Positions 44,137 through 56,100 of a stretch of DNA of 64,000 nt are shown in pieces. The position numbers and the translations under genes are program-made. The notes under the pieces are model-generated. The model was given only the letters and a program-made list of their open reading frames with translations, did not search any database and was not told the origin of the DNA. Within the stretch, counting starts at the first letter, position 1. Every line of letters begins with the position of its first letter. Location: assembly GCF_002575655.3 (NCBI RefSeq), contig NC_053040.3:354762267-354826266 (forward strand), written 5' to 3'. This stretch comes from Aegilops tauschii subsp. strangulata (taxonomy: Eukaryota; Streptophyta; Magnoliopsida; Poales; Poaceae).

Positions 44137-46662
44137 TCATCCCCAAGCTTAATTCCTGCTCGTCCTCGAGTAGGTAAATGATAAAAGAAATAATTTATGA
44201 AGTGTGAATGCTAGTAGGTGCATAAGTTTGATCAATGATAATTGCAATCACCTTTTCTAGCATCATTATATGTCATAACAGTAGCTCATACCATAAAACT
44301 TTGCATGATCAAGTAACAAACTATTCACATGTTAAAGTATATATCATAAACTTTCTTGAAAACTAACAAACCGTGTTATTAGTCATCAAACAATTACAAT
44401 TCATCTTATTTTCAGGAAGAGTCTATGTCAGAGCTTTGATTCAGCAAACTTCACATACTCAACTATCATTTAGTCTTCCATGATTGCTACCACTCAAAGC
44501 ATATTTTTAGAACAAATAGTATTCATCGAACACAGAGAAAGATAGGGGCTTAATGTTTCGCCTCCCAACCTTTTACCTCAAGGGTAATGTCAACAATAAT
44601 AATTCATGCTCAAATATATTTGAATGGCCATATATGCTTAGATCTTTCCATCACATGATGCTTGCCAACTAAAGAGTAGGTTAGAATGAGAAGGAATACT
44701 ACTGACTCTTGCATAAAAGTAAAAAAGAAAGGCCCTTCGCAGAGGGAAGCAGGGATTTGCAGAGGTGCCAGAGCTCGAAGCAAAAACAGAGATGAAAATA
44801 ATTTTGAGAGGTATGCTTTCATTGTCAACATAACGACCAAGAGTTCCCAATATCTTCCATACTACATACATTATAGGCGGTTCACAAACATAAAGGTAAA
44901 GATTTTTACTCCCCCTCCACCAACAATCATCAATCCATGGCTTTCCCGAAACAACGGGTGCCTCCAACTAACATCAAACCTGGGGGAGTTTTGTTTGCAA
45001 TTATTTTTTATTTGATTTTGATCTTTTGATCATGGGACTGGGCATCCCAGTTACCAGCCATTTTCTCGTGAATGATGAGCGGAGTCCACTCATCGTGAGA
45101 ATAACCCACCTAGCATGGAAGATACTGCTAGCCCCTAGTCACTACATGAGCGATTCGGGCATACAAAACAGATTATTATTTGAAGGTTTAGAGTTTGGCA
45201 CATGCAAATTTACTTGGAACAGCAGGTAAATACCGCATATAGGTAGATATGGTGGACACTCATGGAAGAAACTTGGTTCAAGGAATTTGGATGCACAAGC
45301 AGTATTCCCGCTTAGTACAGATATTTTGGCTAGCAAAGGATTCTAAAAAGCAAGCACCACATGTTAGAGGATCCATAACAATATAACTTCTATACAAATA
45401 TACCCAAGCATAACTCATTATGTTGTCTTCCTTGTCCAACTTCAACTAATTTGCTCAGGTTTGAAAATAATTAATGGGGATCACAATCATAGAAGATGTC
45501 CAAGATAGTATATTTATATGTGAAATCTCTCTTCCCTCAATATTCTTTCATGAATTGTTCAAGTGACCAATACAATGTTTGCTAACCTTCAAAAAATTTA
45601 CCACCTCTACTTCTTATATGTGAAGGCATTACTCCCCATGGGAAAGGCATATGAAACATATATAGTTTCAGATTTATGACATTCAAATCATTCAACCATT
45701 TACTCATAGGATATAAGTGAAGCACTCGAGTAAATGACAAACTACTCCAAAAAGATATAAGTGAAGATCAATGAGTAGTTAAAGAATTATTTAGCTATGT
45801 GAAGACTCTCTCTCATTTAAGAATTTCAGATCTTGGTAATTTATTCAAACAGCAAGCAAAGCTAAAGAAAATAAAATGACGCTCCAAGCAAAACACATAT
45901 CATGTGGTGAATAAAAATATAGCTCCAAGTAAAGTTACCGATGAACGAAGACGAAAGAGGGGATGCCTTCCGGGGCATCCCCAAGCTTAGGCTCTTGGTT
46001 ATCCTTGAATATTACCTTGGGGTGCCTTGGGCATCCCCAAGCTTAGGCTCTTGCCACTCCTTATTCCGTAGTCCATTGAATCTTTACCCAAAACTTGAAA
46101 ACTTCACAACACAAAACTCAACAGAAAACTCATAAGCTCCGTTAGCGAAAGAAAACAAAACACCACTTCAAGGTACTGTAATGAACTCATTCTTTAGTTA
46201 TATTGGTGTTAAACCTACTGTATTCCAACTTCTCTATGGTTTATAAACTATTTTACTAGCCATAGATTCATCAAAATAAGCAAGCAACACAATGAAAACA
46301 GAATCTGTCAAAAACAGAACAGTCTGTAGTAATATGTATCAAACGTATACTTGTGGAAATCCAAAAATTCTAAAATAAATTGGTGGACCTGAGGAATTTG
46401 TCTAGTAATCATCTGCAAAAAGAATCAACTAAATAGAACTCTCCAGTAAAAAGTTGAAGCTAATCTCGTGAGCGCTAAAGTTTCTGTTTTTTACAGCATG
46501 ATCATAAAGACTTCACCCGAGTCTTCCCAAAGGTTCTACTTGGCACAAACACTAATTAAAACATGAAAACACATCTAACCATAAGCTATATGTATTATTT
46601 ATTACTAAACAGAACCGAAAAGCAAGAAACTAAAATAAGTTTTGGTTGCCTCCCAACAAGCG
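44137..46662 (-). other. Polypurine tract and 3' noncoding region of element F
   Basis: The tract is AAGCTTGGGGATGA in element sense next to the LTR. No coding sequence is seen. It holds the hairpin at 45959-45982, a GGCATCCCCAAGCTT copy at 46030-46044, and ATATAAGTGAAG copies at 45711 and 45755. It corresponds to 19995-23304 of element C. Confidence 0.65.
45959..45982 (-). repeat. Conserved hairpin (element F)
   Basis: GGGGATGCC (45959-45967) and GGCATCCCC (45974-45982), adjoining AAGCTT. Confidence 0.75.
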
Positions 46663-47808
46663 CTAACGTTTAACGCCCCTAGCTAGGCATGATGATTTCA
46701 ATGATGCTCGCATAAAAGATAAGAATTGAAACATAAAGAGAGCATCATGAAGAATAAGACTAGCACATTTAAGTCTTACCCACTTCCTATGCATAGGAAT
46801 TTTGTGAGCAAACAACTTATGGGAACAATAATCAACTAGCATAGGAAGGCAAAACAAGCATAACTTCAAAACTTTAAGCACATAGAGAGGAAACTTGGTA
46901 TTATTGCAATTCCTACAAGCATATGTTCCTCCCTCATAATAGTTTTCAGTAGCATCATGAATGAATTCAACAATATAACCAGCACCTAAAGCATTCTTTT
47001 CATGATCTACAAGCATAGAAAATTTACTACTCTTCATATAAGCAAAATTCTTCTCATTCGGGATAATGGGAGTATCATAAGAGACTTGAATACTATAAAT
47101 TGTTTCCACATTAAAAGAGTAATGTTCATAAAAAGGGTAATCATAATCATGACAAGTTTTATAAATATAATCATCACTACTTTTTATAGCATAAGTTTCA
47201 TCACAATAATCATCATAAGTAGCAACTTTGTTCTCATCATAATCGATTGAAACCTCTTCCAAGATAGTGGACTCATCACTAAATAAAGTCATGACCTCTC
47301 CAAATCCACTTTCATAAATATTATAAGATTCAACATCCTCCAAAATAGTGGGATCATTACTTCCTAAAGTTGACACTCTTCCAAACCCACTTTCATCACT
47401 ATAATCATCATAGGTAGAAGGCATGCTATCATCATAACAACTTTGCATATCAAAACTTGGGAGGCTAAAAATATCATCTTCATTAGACGTAGCATCCCCA
47501 AGCTTGGGACAAACATTAATTTCAGCAAATATATTCTCAAATATGTCATTCTCATCAAACATAGCTTCCCCAAGCTTGGGCCTTTTCATATCATAAGCAT
47601 AATCACTCTCATCATTAATAGTATGGATAGCACCAATAGTATAGCAATTATCATTTTCTTCCAAGCAAGTGCCAAAAAGATTTTCAAGATCATAAGAAGT
47701 ATCATTATCTTCCCAATCATAATCATCACAACAAGCAATAGGCATAACGAGATCATCATCAAGTGCATCATCTTCCACAATTATTTTTGATTCATTTTCA
47801 TGGGGCAC
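46663..47808 (-). pseudogene. Orphan acidic protein of element F, C-terminal part
   Basis: A 381-codon open stretch follows the zinc-knuckle ORF in another frame and does not start with ATG (GTG at 47808), so it is probably the continuation of one broken gene. It is very acidic and Tyr/Asp rich, with repeats such as ESGFGRVSTL and ESGFGEVMTL followed by PTILE or STILE, as in the A protein. The tail reads NYYEGGTYACRNCNN, a hydrophobic span (KVLKLCLFCLPMLVDYC), then LFAHKIPMHRKWVRLKC, as in A and C. Between the two ORFs, a third frame (about 47846-47882) reads a basic RKKKRKRKRGKK patch, which could be a nuclear localisation signal if that frame was once in register. Confidence 0.6.
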
Positions 47809-47923
47809 AACAATAATAGAGCAACATTATTTGGGAGAGATATCTTTTTACCTCTCTTCCTTTTTCTTTTCTTCTTCCTCACCACATCATGTGTGGGTTC
47901 AATCCTCTTTTTGGAGCTCCTTA

Positions 47924-48688
47924 TTAATGATATGGTTGAATAGAAGGCTCCTCCTCGTTACCTGATTCATCATAAGAAATAATAGGAGGATATTGGGAAG
48001 TCTCTTCCCTTTCATTAGTATTCTCTTCATCCTCTATTTGTTTTCTTTTCTTTATGTAATTGGCAATATAAGGATTTTCAATGCAATTCACCGCACAATA
48101 CATATAAATTTCTTCTAGATCAATATCGAGGAATTTCTCAAGGTTATATTCTGGAATAAACTTAGTTTGACATTTCAATTCTTCATAACCCAAAAGCAGA
48201 CTAAGTTCATTATGATGTGCAAGGGAAATCAAGTCATCACAATTTTTGGACACGATTCGATCATGAAACAATTTGCATTTGATATTTAAATGACCATGTT
48301 CATTGCAAAGTTCACAAGTACGGCTAAGATATTTTAAATTTTCAGCACTAACATTTAGCCTTTCTTGCAACCATTTAGTTTCCAAGTACTTATGCCTCTT
48401 GCAATATCTATCTGCCCTATTTGATGTGTACTTGCAAACCCATTATACTCCACAAAAATCGACATGCTTATAAGAGATATTTTCATCATGACTAGTGCAA
48501 TCATCATTAGTACTATGGATATTCAAGGAGTTCATACTAACAACATTGCAATCATGCTCATCATTCAAAGATTCAGTGCCAAACATTTTAATGCATTCTT
48601 CTTCTAACACTTTGGCACAATTTTCCTTTCCATCATACTCACGAAAGATATTAAAAAGATGAAGCGTATGAGAAAAACTCAATTCCAT
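47924..48688 (-). pseudogene. Zinc-knuckle N-terminal part of the element F orphan gene
   Basis: The ATG at 48688 opens MELSFSHTLHLFNIFRE, matching the start of the C protein. The frame meets one in-frame TAA near 48445 and continues open to 47924. The second part has CELCNEHGHLNIKC (about 48320-48280), a CX2CX4HX4C zinc knuckle of the kind in gag nucleocapsids and other RNA-binding proteins, followed by acidic sequence. A zinc knuckle supports a nucleic-acid-binding role replacing gag. Confidence 0.6.
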
Positions 48689-48781
48689 TTTTTAGTTTTC
48701 TTTTATAAAATAAATTAGTGCTAAAACAAGAAACAAAAAGATTCGATTGCAAGATCTAAAGATATACCTTCAAGCACTCAC

Positions 48782-48862
48782 CTCCCCGGCAACGGCGCCA
48801 GAAAAGAGCTTAGTTGACGGGGTGTGAGTGCCGCTTACCTAGCCTCCCCGGAAACGGCGCTA
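48782..48862 (-). repeat. Duplicated primer-binding site of element F
   Basis: The copy next to the LTR (48844-48862) is mutated (TAGCGCCGTTTCCGGGGAG in element sense). The inner copy (48782-48800) is the consensus TGGCGCCGTTGCCGGGGAG. Both are preceded by AGCTCTTTTC, so the unit of about 62 bp was duplicated. Confidence 0.8.
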
Positions 48863-48872
48863 GAAAAGAGCT

Positions 48873-50542
48873 TGATGTCTACTACGCAACCTTCTCCTTG
48901 TAGACGTTGTTGGGCCTCCAAGTGCAGAGGTTTGTAGGACAGTAGAAAATTTCCCTCAAGTGGATGACCTAAGGTTTATCAATCCGTGGGAGGCGTAGGA
49001 TGAAGATGGTCTCTCTCAAGCAACCCTGCAACCAAATAACAAAGAGTCTCTTGTGTCCCCAAGACACCCAATACAATGGTAAATTGTATAGGTGCACTAG
49101 TTCGGCGAAGAGATGGTGATACAAGTGCAATATGGATGGTAGATATAGTTTTTGTAATCTGAAAATATAAAAACAGCAAGGTAACAAGTAATAAAAGTGA
49201 GCGTAAACAGTATTGCAATGCTAGGAAACAAGGCCTAGGGTTCATACTTTCACTAGCGCAAGTTCTCTCAACAATAATAACATAGTTGGATCATATAACT
49301 ATCCCTCAAAATGCAACAAAGAGTCACTCCAAAGTCACTAATAGCGGAGACCAAATGAAGAGATTATGGTAGGGTAAGAAACCACCTCAAAGTTATTCTT
49401 TCCAATCAATCCATTGGGCTATTCCTATAAGTGTCACAAACAGCCCTAGAGTTCGTACTAGAATAACACCTTAAGATACAAGTCAGCCAAAACCCTAATG
49501 TCACCTAGATACTCCAATGTCACCTCAAGTATCCGTGGGTATGATTATACGATATGCATCACACAATCTCAAATTCATCTATTCAACCAACACATAGAAC
49601 CTCAAAGAGTGCCCCAAAGTTTCTACCGGAGAATCAAGACGAAAATGTGTGCCAACCCCTATGCATAGGTTCATGGGCGGAACCCGCAAGTTGATCACCA
49701 AAACATACATCAAGTGAATCACGTGATATCCCATTGTCACCACAGATACGCACAGCAAGACATACATCAAGTGTTCTCAAATCATTAAAGACTCAATCCG
49801 ATAAGATAACTCCAAAGGGAAAACTCAATCCATTACAAGAGAGTAGAGAGGGAGAAGAAACATAAGATCCAACTATAATAGCAAAGCTCGCGATACATCA
49901 AGATCGTGCCAAATCAAGAACACGAGAGAGAGAGAGAGAGAGATCAAACACATAGCTACTGGTACATACCCTCAGCCCCGAGGGTGAACTACTCCCTCCT
50001 CGTCATGGAGAGCGCCGGGATGATGAAGATGGCCACCAGTGAGGGATCCCCCCCTCCGGCAGGGTGCCGGAACAGGGTCCCGATTGGTTTTTGGTGGCTA
50101 CAGAGGCTTGCGTCGGCGAAACTCCAGATCTATTCTGTTTTCCGATCGTTTTAGGGTATATGGATATATATAGGCGGAAGAAATATGTCAGGGGAGCCAC
50201 GAGGGGCCCACGAGGGTGGAGGGCGCGCCCAGGGGGTGGGCGCGCCCCCCTGCCTTGTGCCTTCCTCGTTGCTTTCTTGACGTGGACTCCAAGTCTCCCG
50301 GGTTGCTTTCTTTCCAAAAATAACTTCTCCAGAAGGTTTCATTCTGTTTCGACTCCGTTTGATATTCCTTTTCTTCGAAACATTGAAACAAGGGAAAAAA
50401 CAGGAACTGGCACTGGGCTCTGGGTCAATAGGTTAGTCCCAAAAGTAATATAAAAGTGTATAATAAAGCCCATAAACATCCAAGATGGATAATATAATAG
50501 CATGAATACTTCATAAATTATAGATACGTTGGAGACGTATCA
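48873..50542 (-). repeat. Element F 5' LTR
   Basis: 1670 bp, complete. It contains a GA microsatellite at about 49923-49942, at the same place as the CT tract in the LTR of C. Confidence 0.9.
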
Positions 50543-51291
50543 GGTACCAGGTACTTATTGGGTCATCGGAAAGGAGTTTCGGGCACCCCCGTCAAAGATA
50601 TGGGCCTTATGGCCCAAGTGAGGGAACACACCAGCCCTAGTGCGCCCCTATATAGGCCATCCCTATGAGGAGGAGAAGAAAGAGGGGAGGGCAAGGAAAG
50701 TGTGGATTAGGATTCCTACTTCCTTCCCTCCCCCCCTCTTTCCTTCACCCTCGGTTATATATGGCAGGGGGGCGCGCGGCTTGGGAGGGACTCCAAGTAG
50801 GATTCCTCCTACTTGTGCGCCTCCTATGGCTGATCCTCCCTCCCTCCCACCTATATATATGAGGAGGGGGGCACCTAGCACACACCAGACAATGTCGTAG
50901 CTGTGTGCGGCGCCCCCCTCAACAGTTTACACCCTCGGTCATATCTTCATGGTGCTTAGGCGAAGCCCTGCGAGGATCACTTCACCATCACCGTCACCAC
51001 ACCGTCATGCTGATGGAACTCATCTACTACCTCGACATCTTGCTGGATCAAGAAGGCGAGGGACGTCACCGAGCTGAACGTGTGACGAACTCGGAGGCGC
51101 CGTGCGTTCGGTACGTGATCGGTCGGAGCTATAAGAAGTTCGACAACATCAACCACGTTGTCAAACGCTTCCACTTACGGTCTATGAGGGTACGTAGACA
51201 CACTCTCCTTCTCGGTGCTATGCATTTCCTAGATAAATCTTGCGTGAGCATAGGATTTTTTTTTTGAAATTGCATGCTACGTTTCCCAATA
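50543..51291 (+). repeat. LTR remnant J: 3' part of a separate Copia LTR nested in the 5' LTR of I
   Basis: It resembles the 3' 750 bp of the Angela-like LTR but is clearly more diverged from the I LTR than 51292-51926 is. It ends CCCAATA at 51291 (normally CCCAACA). The next five bases, ACTAG, correspond to ACCGG in the intact 3' LTR of I (58185-58189), consistent with a duplicated target that has since mutated. The left part was cut off by F and the deletion, so whether it was a solo LTR cannot be told. Confidence 0.7.
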
Positions 51292-51926
51292 ACTAGCCCA
51301 CAAGGGGCTGGCGCGCCCCCCACTTGGAAGGGGTCCGAATTGGAGTGGGGAAGGGGGCGGCACCCCCCTTTCCTTCTCCTTCTCCCTCTTCTTCCCCCTT
51401 TCCCTCTCCGGTAAAAGGAAAGGGGGGTCCGAATTGGACTTGGAGTCCTAGTAGGACTCCTCCCCACTTGGGGGGCGCTCCTTGGCCGGCCTCCTCCCCT
51501 CTCCCTCCTTTATATACGTGGGAAGGGGGCGCCTCTAGACACACAATTATTCCAAGCCGTGTGCAGCGCCCCCCTCCATAGTTTACACCTTCGGTGATAT
51601 TTTCGTAGTGCTTAGGCGAAGCCCTGCGCGGATCACTTCATCATCACCGTCGCGCTCACGTAACTCTCCCTCGACACTTTGCTAGATCAAGAGTTCGAGG
51701 GACGTCATCGAGTTGAACGTGTGCTGAACTCGGAGGTGCCGTACGTTCAATACTTGATCGGTTGAATCGAGAAGATGTTCGACTACATCAATTGCGTTAA
51801 ACTAATGCTTCCGCTTTCGGTCTACGAGGGTACGTAGACACACTCCCCCTCTCATTGCTATGCATCTCCTAGATAGATCTTGCGTGTCGTAGGAAAATTT
51901 TGAAATTGCAAGCTACGTTCCCAACA
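51292..51926 (+). repeat. Element I 5' LTR, last part
   Basis: It matches 58185-58829 closely. It ends GTTCCCAACA. A TATA-like TTTATATAC lies at 51509-51517. Confidence 0.88.
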
Positions 51927-51927
51927 G

Positions 51928-53157
51928 TGGCATCCGAACCAGGTCTATGCGTAGATGATATGCACGAGTAGAACACAAAGAGTTGTGGGCGATGATAGTC
52001 ATACTCCTTACCACCAACGTCTTATTTTGATTCGGCGGTATTGTTGGATGAAGAGGCCTAGACCAACCTTACATGACCACGTTCATGAGACCGGTTCCAC
52101 CGACAAACATGCAACTTGTTTTGCATAAAGGTGGCTCGCAGGTGTCTGTTTCTCCAACTTTAGTTGAATCGAATTTGACTGCGGCCAGTCCTTGTTGAAG
52201 GTTAAAACAACAAACTTGACGAAACATCATTGTGGTTTTGATGCGTAGGTAAGAACGGTTCCTACTAGAAGCCCGTAGCAGCCATGTAAAACTTGCAACA
52301 ACAAAGTAGAGGACATCTAACTTGTTTTTGCAGGGCATGTTGTGATGTGATATGGTCAAGACATCATGTGATATACGTTGTTGTATGAGATGATCATGTT
52401 TTGTAAAAGTTATCAGCAACTGGCAGGAGCCATATGGTTGTCGCTTTATTGTATGAGATGCACACGCCATGTAATTGCTTTACTTTATCACTATGCGTTA
52501 GCGATAGTTGTAGAAGCAATAGTTGGCGAGACAACCACGACACTACGATGGAGATCAAGGTGTCAAGCCGGTGACGATGGAGATCATGACGGTGCCTTGG
52601 AGATGGAGATCAAAGGCACAAGATGATGATGGCCATATCATGTCACATATTTTGATTGCATGTGATGTTTATCTTTGATGCATCTTATTTTTCTTAGTAC
52701 GACGATAGCATTATAAGATGATCCCTCACTAAAATTTCAAGGTATAAGTGTTCTCCCTGAGTATGCACCGTTGCGACAGTTCGTCGTGCCGAGACACCAC
52801 ATGATGATCGGGTGTGATAAGCTCTACGTGCACATACAATGGGTGCAAGAAAGTTTTGCACGTGCGGAATACTCGGGTTAAACTTGACGAGCCTAGCATG
52901 TACAGATATGGCCTCGGAACAATGAGACTGAAAGTTCGAACGTGAATCATATAGTAGATATGATAAATATAGAGATGTTCACCATTGAAAACTACTCCAT
53001 CTCACGTGATGATCGAATATGGTTTAGTTGATATGGATCACGTGATCATTTAGATGACTTGAGGGATGTCTATCTAAGTGGAAGTTCTTAAAGTAATATG
53101 ATTAATTGAACTTAATTTATCATGAACTTAGTCCTGATAATTTTTGCATATCTATGT
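51928..53157 (+). other. Primer-binding site and leader of element I
   Basis: The primer site is TGGCATCCGAACCAGG (51928-51943). The leader of about 1.2 kb includes the intact GGGCATGTTGTGATG at 52333-52347 that marks where I inserted in H. No believable ORF. Confidence 0.75.
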
Positions 53158-56100
53158 TGTAGATCAATTGTCCGTGCTACCGTTCCCTTGAATTTTAATG
53201 TGTTCCTAGAGAAAGCTAAGTTGAAAGATGATGGCAGCAACTACACGGACTGGGTCCGTAACTTGAGGATTATCCTCATTGCTGCACAGAAGAATTATGT
53301 CCTTGATGCACCGCTAGGTGACAGACCTATTGCAGGAGCAGATGCAGACGTTATGAACGTTTGACAAGCTCGGTATGATGACTACTTGATAGTTTAGTGC
53401 ACCATGCTTTACGGCTTAGATCCGGGACTTCAAAAACGTTTTGAACGTCACGGAGCACATGAGATCTTCCAAGAGTTGAAATTGGTATTTCAGACTCATG
53501 CCCATGTCAAGAGGTATGAGACCTCTGACAAGTACTTTGCCTACAAGATGGAGGAGAATAGCTCAGCTAGTGAGCATGTGCTCAGAATGTCTGGGTACTA
53601 CAATTGCTTGAATCAAGTGGGAGTTAACCTTCCAGATAAGATAGTGATTGACAGAGTTCTCTAGTCACTATCACCAAGTTACTAGAACTTCGTGATGAAC
53701 TATAATATGCACGGGATGACGAAAATGATTCCCAAGCTCTTTGCGATGCTGAAATTGGTGAAGGTAGAAATCAAGAAATAGCATCAAATGTTGATGGTTA
53801 ACAAGACCACTAGTTTCAAGAAAAAGGGCAAGGGAAAGAAAGGGAACTTCAAGAAGAATGGCAAGCAAGTTGCCACTCCTATGAAGAAGCTCAAAGCTAG
53901 ACCCAAACCTGAAACTGAGTGCTACTACTGCAAAGGAAATGGTCACTGGAAGCATAACTGCCCCAAAAACTTGGCGGATAAGAAGGATGGCAAAGTGAAC
54001 AAGGTATATTTGATATACATGTTATTGATGTGTACTTTACTAGTGTTCGTAGCAACCACTGGGTATTTGATACCGGTTCAGTTGCTAAGATTAGTAACTC
54101 GAAACAGGAGTTGTAGAATGAACAGAGACTAGTTAAGGACGAGGTGACGATGTGTTGTGGAAGTGATTCCAAGGTTGATACGATCACCATCGCACACTCA
54201 CTCTACATTCGGGATTAGTGTTGAACCTAAAGAAATGTTATTTGGCGTTTGCGTTGAGCATGAATATGATTGGATCATGTTTATTTCAACGGTTATTCAT
54301 TTAAGTCAGAGAATAATTGTTGTTTTGTTTAAATAAATAAAACCATGTATGGTCATGCACTCAATGTGAATGGTTTGTTGAATCTCGATCGTAGTGATAC
54401 ACATATTCATAATATTGATGCCAAGAGATGCAAAGCTGATAATGAAAGCGCATGAAGAAACTCCATACGGATGGATTTTTGGAATCACTTGATTATGAAT
54501 CATTTGATACTTGCGAGCCATGCCTCATGGGCAAGATGACTACAACTCCGTTCTCCGGGACAATGGAGTGAGCCACTTACTTATTGGAAATAATACATAC
54601 TGATGTATGCGGTCTGATGAGTGTTGAGGCTCACGGCGGGTATCTTTTTTTCTGACCTTCACAGATGATTTGAGCAGATATGGGTATATCTACTTGATGA
54701 AACACAAGTCTAAAAAGTTCAAAGAATTTCAGAGTGAAGTGGAGAATCATCGTAACAAGAAAATAAAGTTTCTACGATCTGATCGCGGAGGCGAATATTT
54801 GAGTTACGAGTTTGGGCTTCATTTAAAACAATGTGGAATAGTTTCACAACTCACGCCACCTGGAACACCATAGCATAACCGTACTTTATTAATATGGTGC
54901 GATCTATGATGTCTCTTACCGATTTACCACTATCGTTTTGGGGTTATGCATTAGAGACAGCTGCATTCAGGTTAAATAGGGCACCATCTAAATCCGTTGA
55001 GACTACACCACATGAACTATGGTTTGGCAAGAAACCTAAGCTGTCGTTTCTTAAAGTTTGGAGTCGTGACACTTATGTCAAAAGGCTTAAACCTGATAAG
55101 CTCGAAACCCAAATCGGAGAAGTGCGTCTTCATAGGATACCCAAAAGAAATTGTTGGATACACCTTCTATCACAGATCCGAAGGCAAGATCTTTGTTGCT
55201 AAGAATGGATCCTTTCTCGAGAAGGAGTTTCTCTCGAAAGAAGCGAGTGGGAGGAAAGTAAAACTTGATGAGGTAATTGTACCTTCTCTTGAATTGGAAA
55301 GTAGCTCATCACAAAAAACCGTTCCCGTGATGCCTACACCAACTAGAGAGGAAGCTCATGATAATGATCATGAAACTTCAGATCAAGTTACTACCGAACA
55401 TTGTAGGTTAACCAGAGCACGTTCCGCACCAGAGTGGTACGGTAATCCTGTTCTGGAAGTCATGTTACTAGACCATGATGAACCTACAAACTATGAGGAA
55501 GCAATGATGTGCCCAGATTCCGCGAAATGGCTTGAGGCCATGAAATCTGAGATGGGATCCATGTATGAGAACAAAGTATGGACTTTGGTTGACTTGCCCG
55601 ATTATCGGCAAGCCATAGAGAATAAATGGATCTTCAAGAAGAAGATTGACGCTGATGGTAATGTTACTGTCTACAAAGCTCGACTTGTCACGAAAGGTTT
55701 TCGACAAGTTTAAGGAGTTCACTACGATGAGACCTTCTCACCCGTAGCGATGCTTAAGTCTGTCCGAATCATGTTAGCTATTGCCGCATTTTATGATTAT
55801 GAAATCTGGCAAATGGACGTCAAAACTGCATTCCTTAATGGATTTCTAAAAGAAGAGTTGTATATGATGCAACCAGTAGGTTTTGTCGATCCTAATGGTG
55901 CTAACAAAGTGTGCAAGCTCCAGCGATCCATTTATGGACTGGTGCAAGCATCTCGGAGTTGGAATATACGCTTTGATAGTGTGATCAAAGCATATGGTTT
56001 TATACAGACTTTCGGAGAAGCCAGTATTTACAAGAAAGTGAGTGGGAGCTCTGTAGCATTTCTAATATTATATGTGGATGACATATTGTTGATTGGAAAT

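Larger units (their letters stand above)
43618..50542 (-). mobile_element. Element F: non-autonomous Athila-lineage LTR retrotransposon with orphan ORFs
   Basis: Minus strand order: 5' LTR 50542-48873 (1670 bp), duplicated primer sites 48862-48782, orphan ORFs 48688-46663, noncoding 46662-44151, polypurine tract, 3' LTR 44136-43618 truncated by deletion. The LTR is of the C subtype. The right border is followed by GGTAC (50543-50547), fitting a duplication within the Copia LTR J. No pol. Confidence 0.87.
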
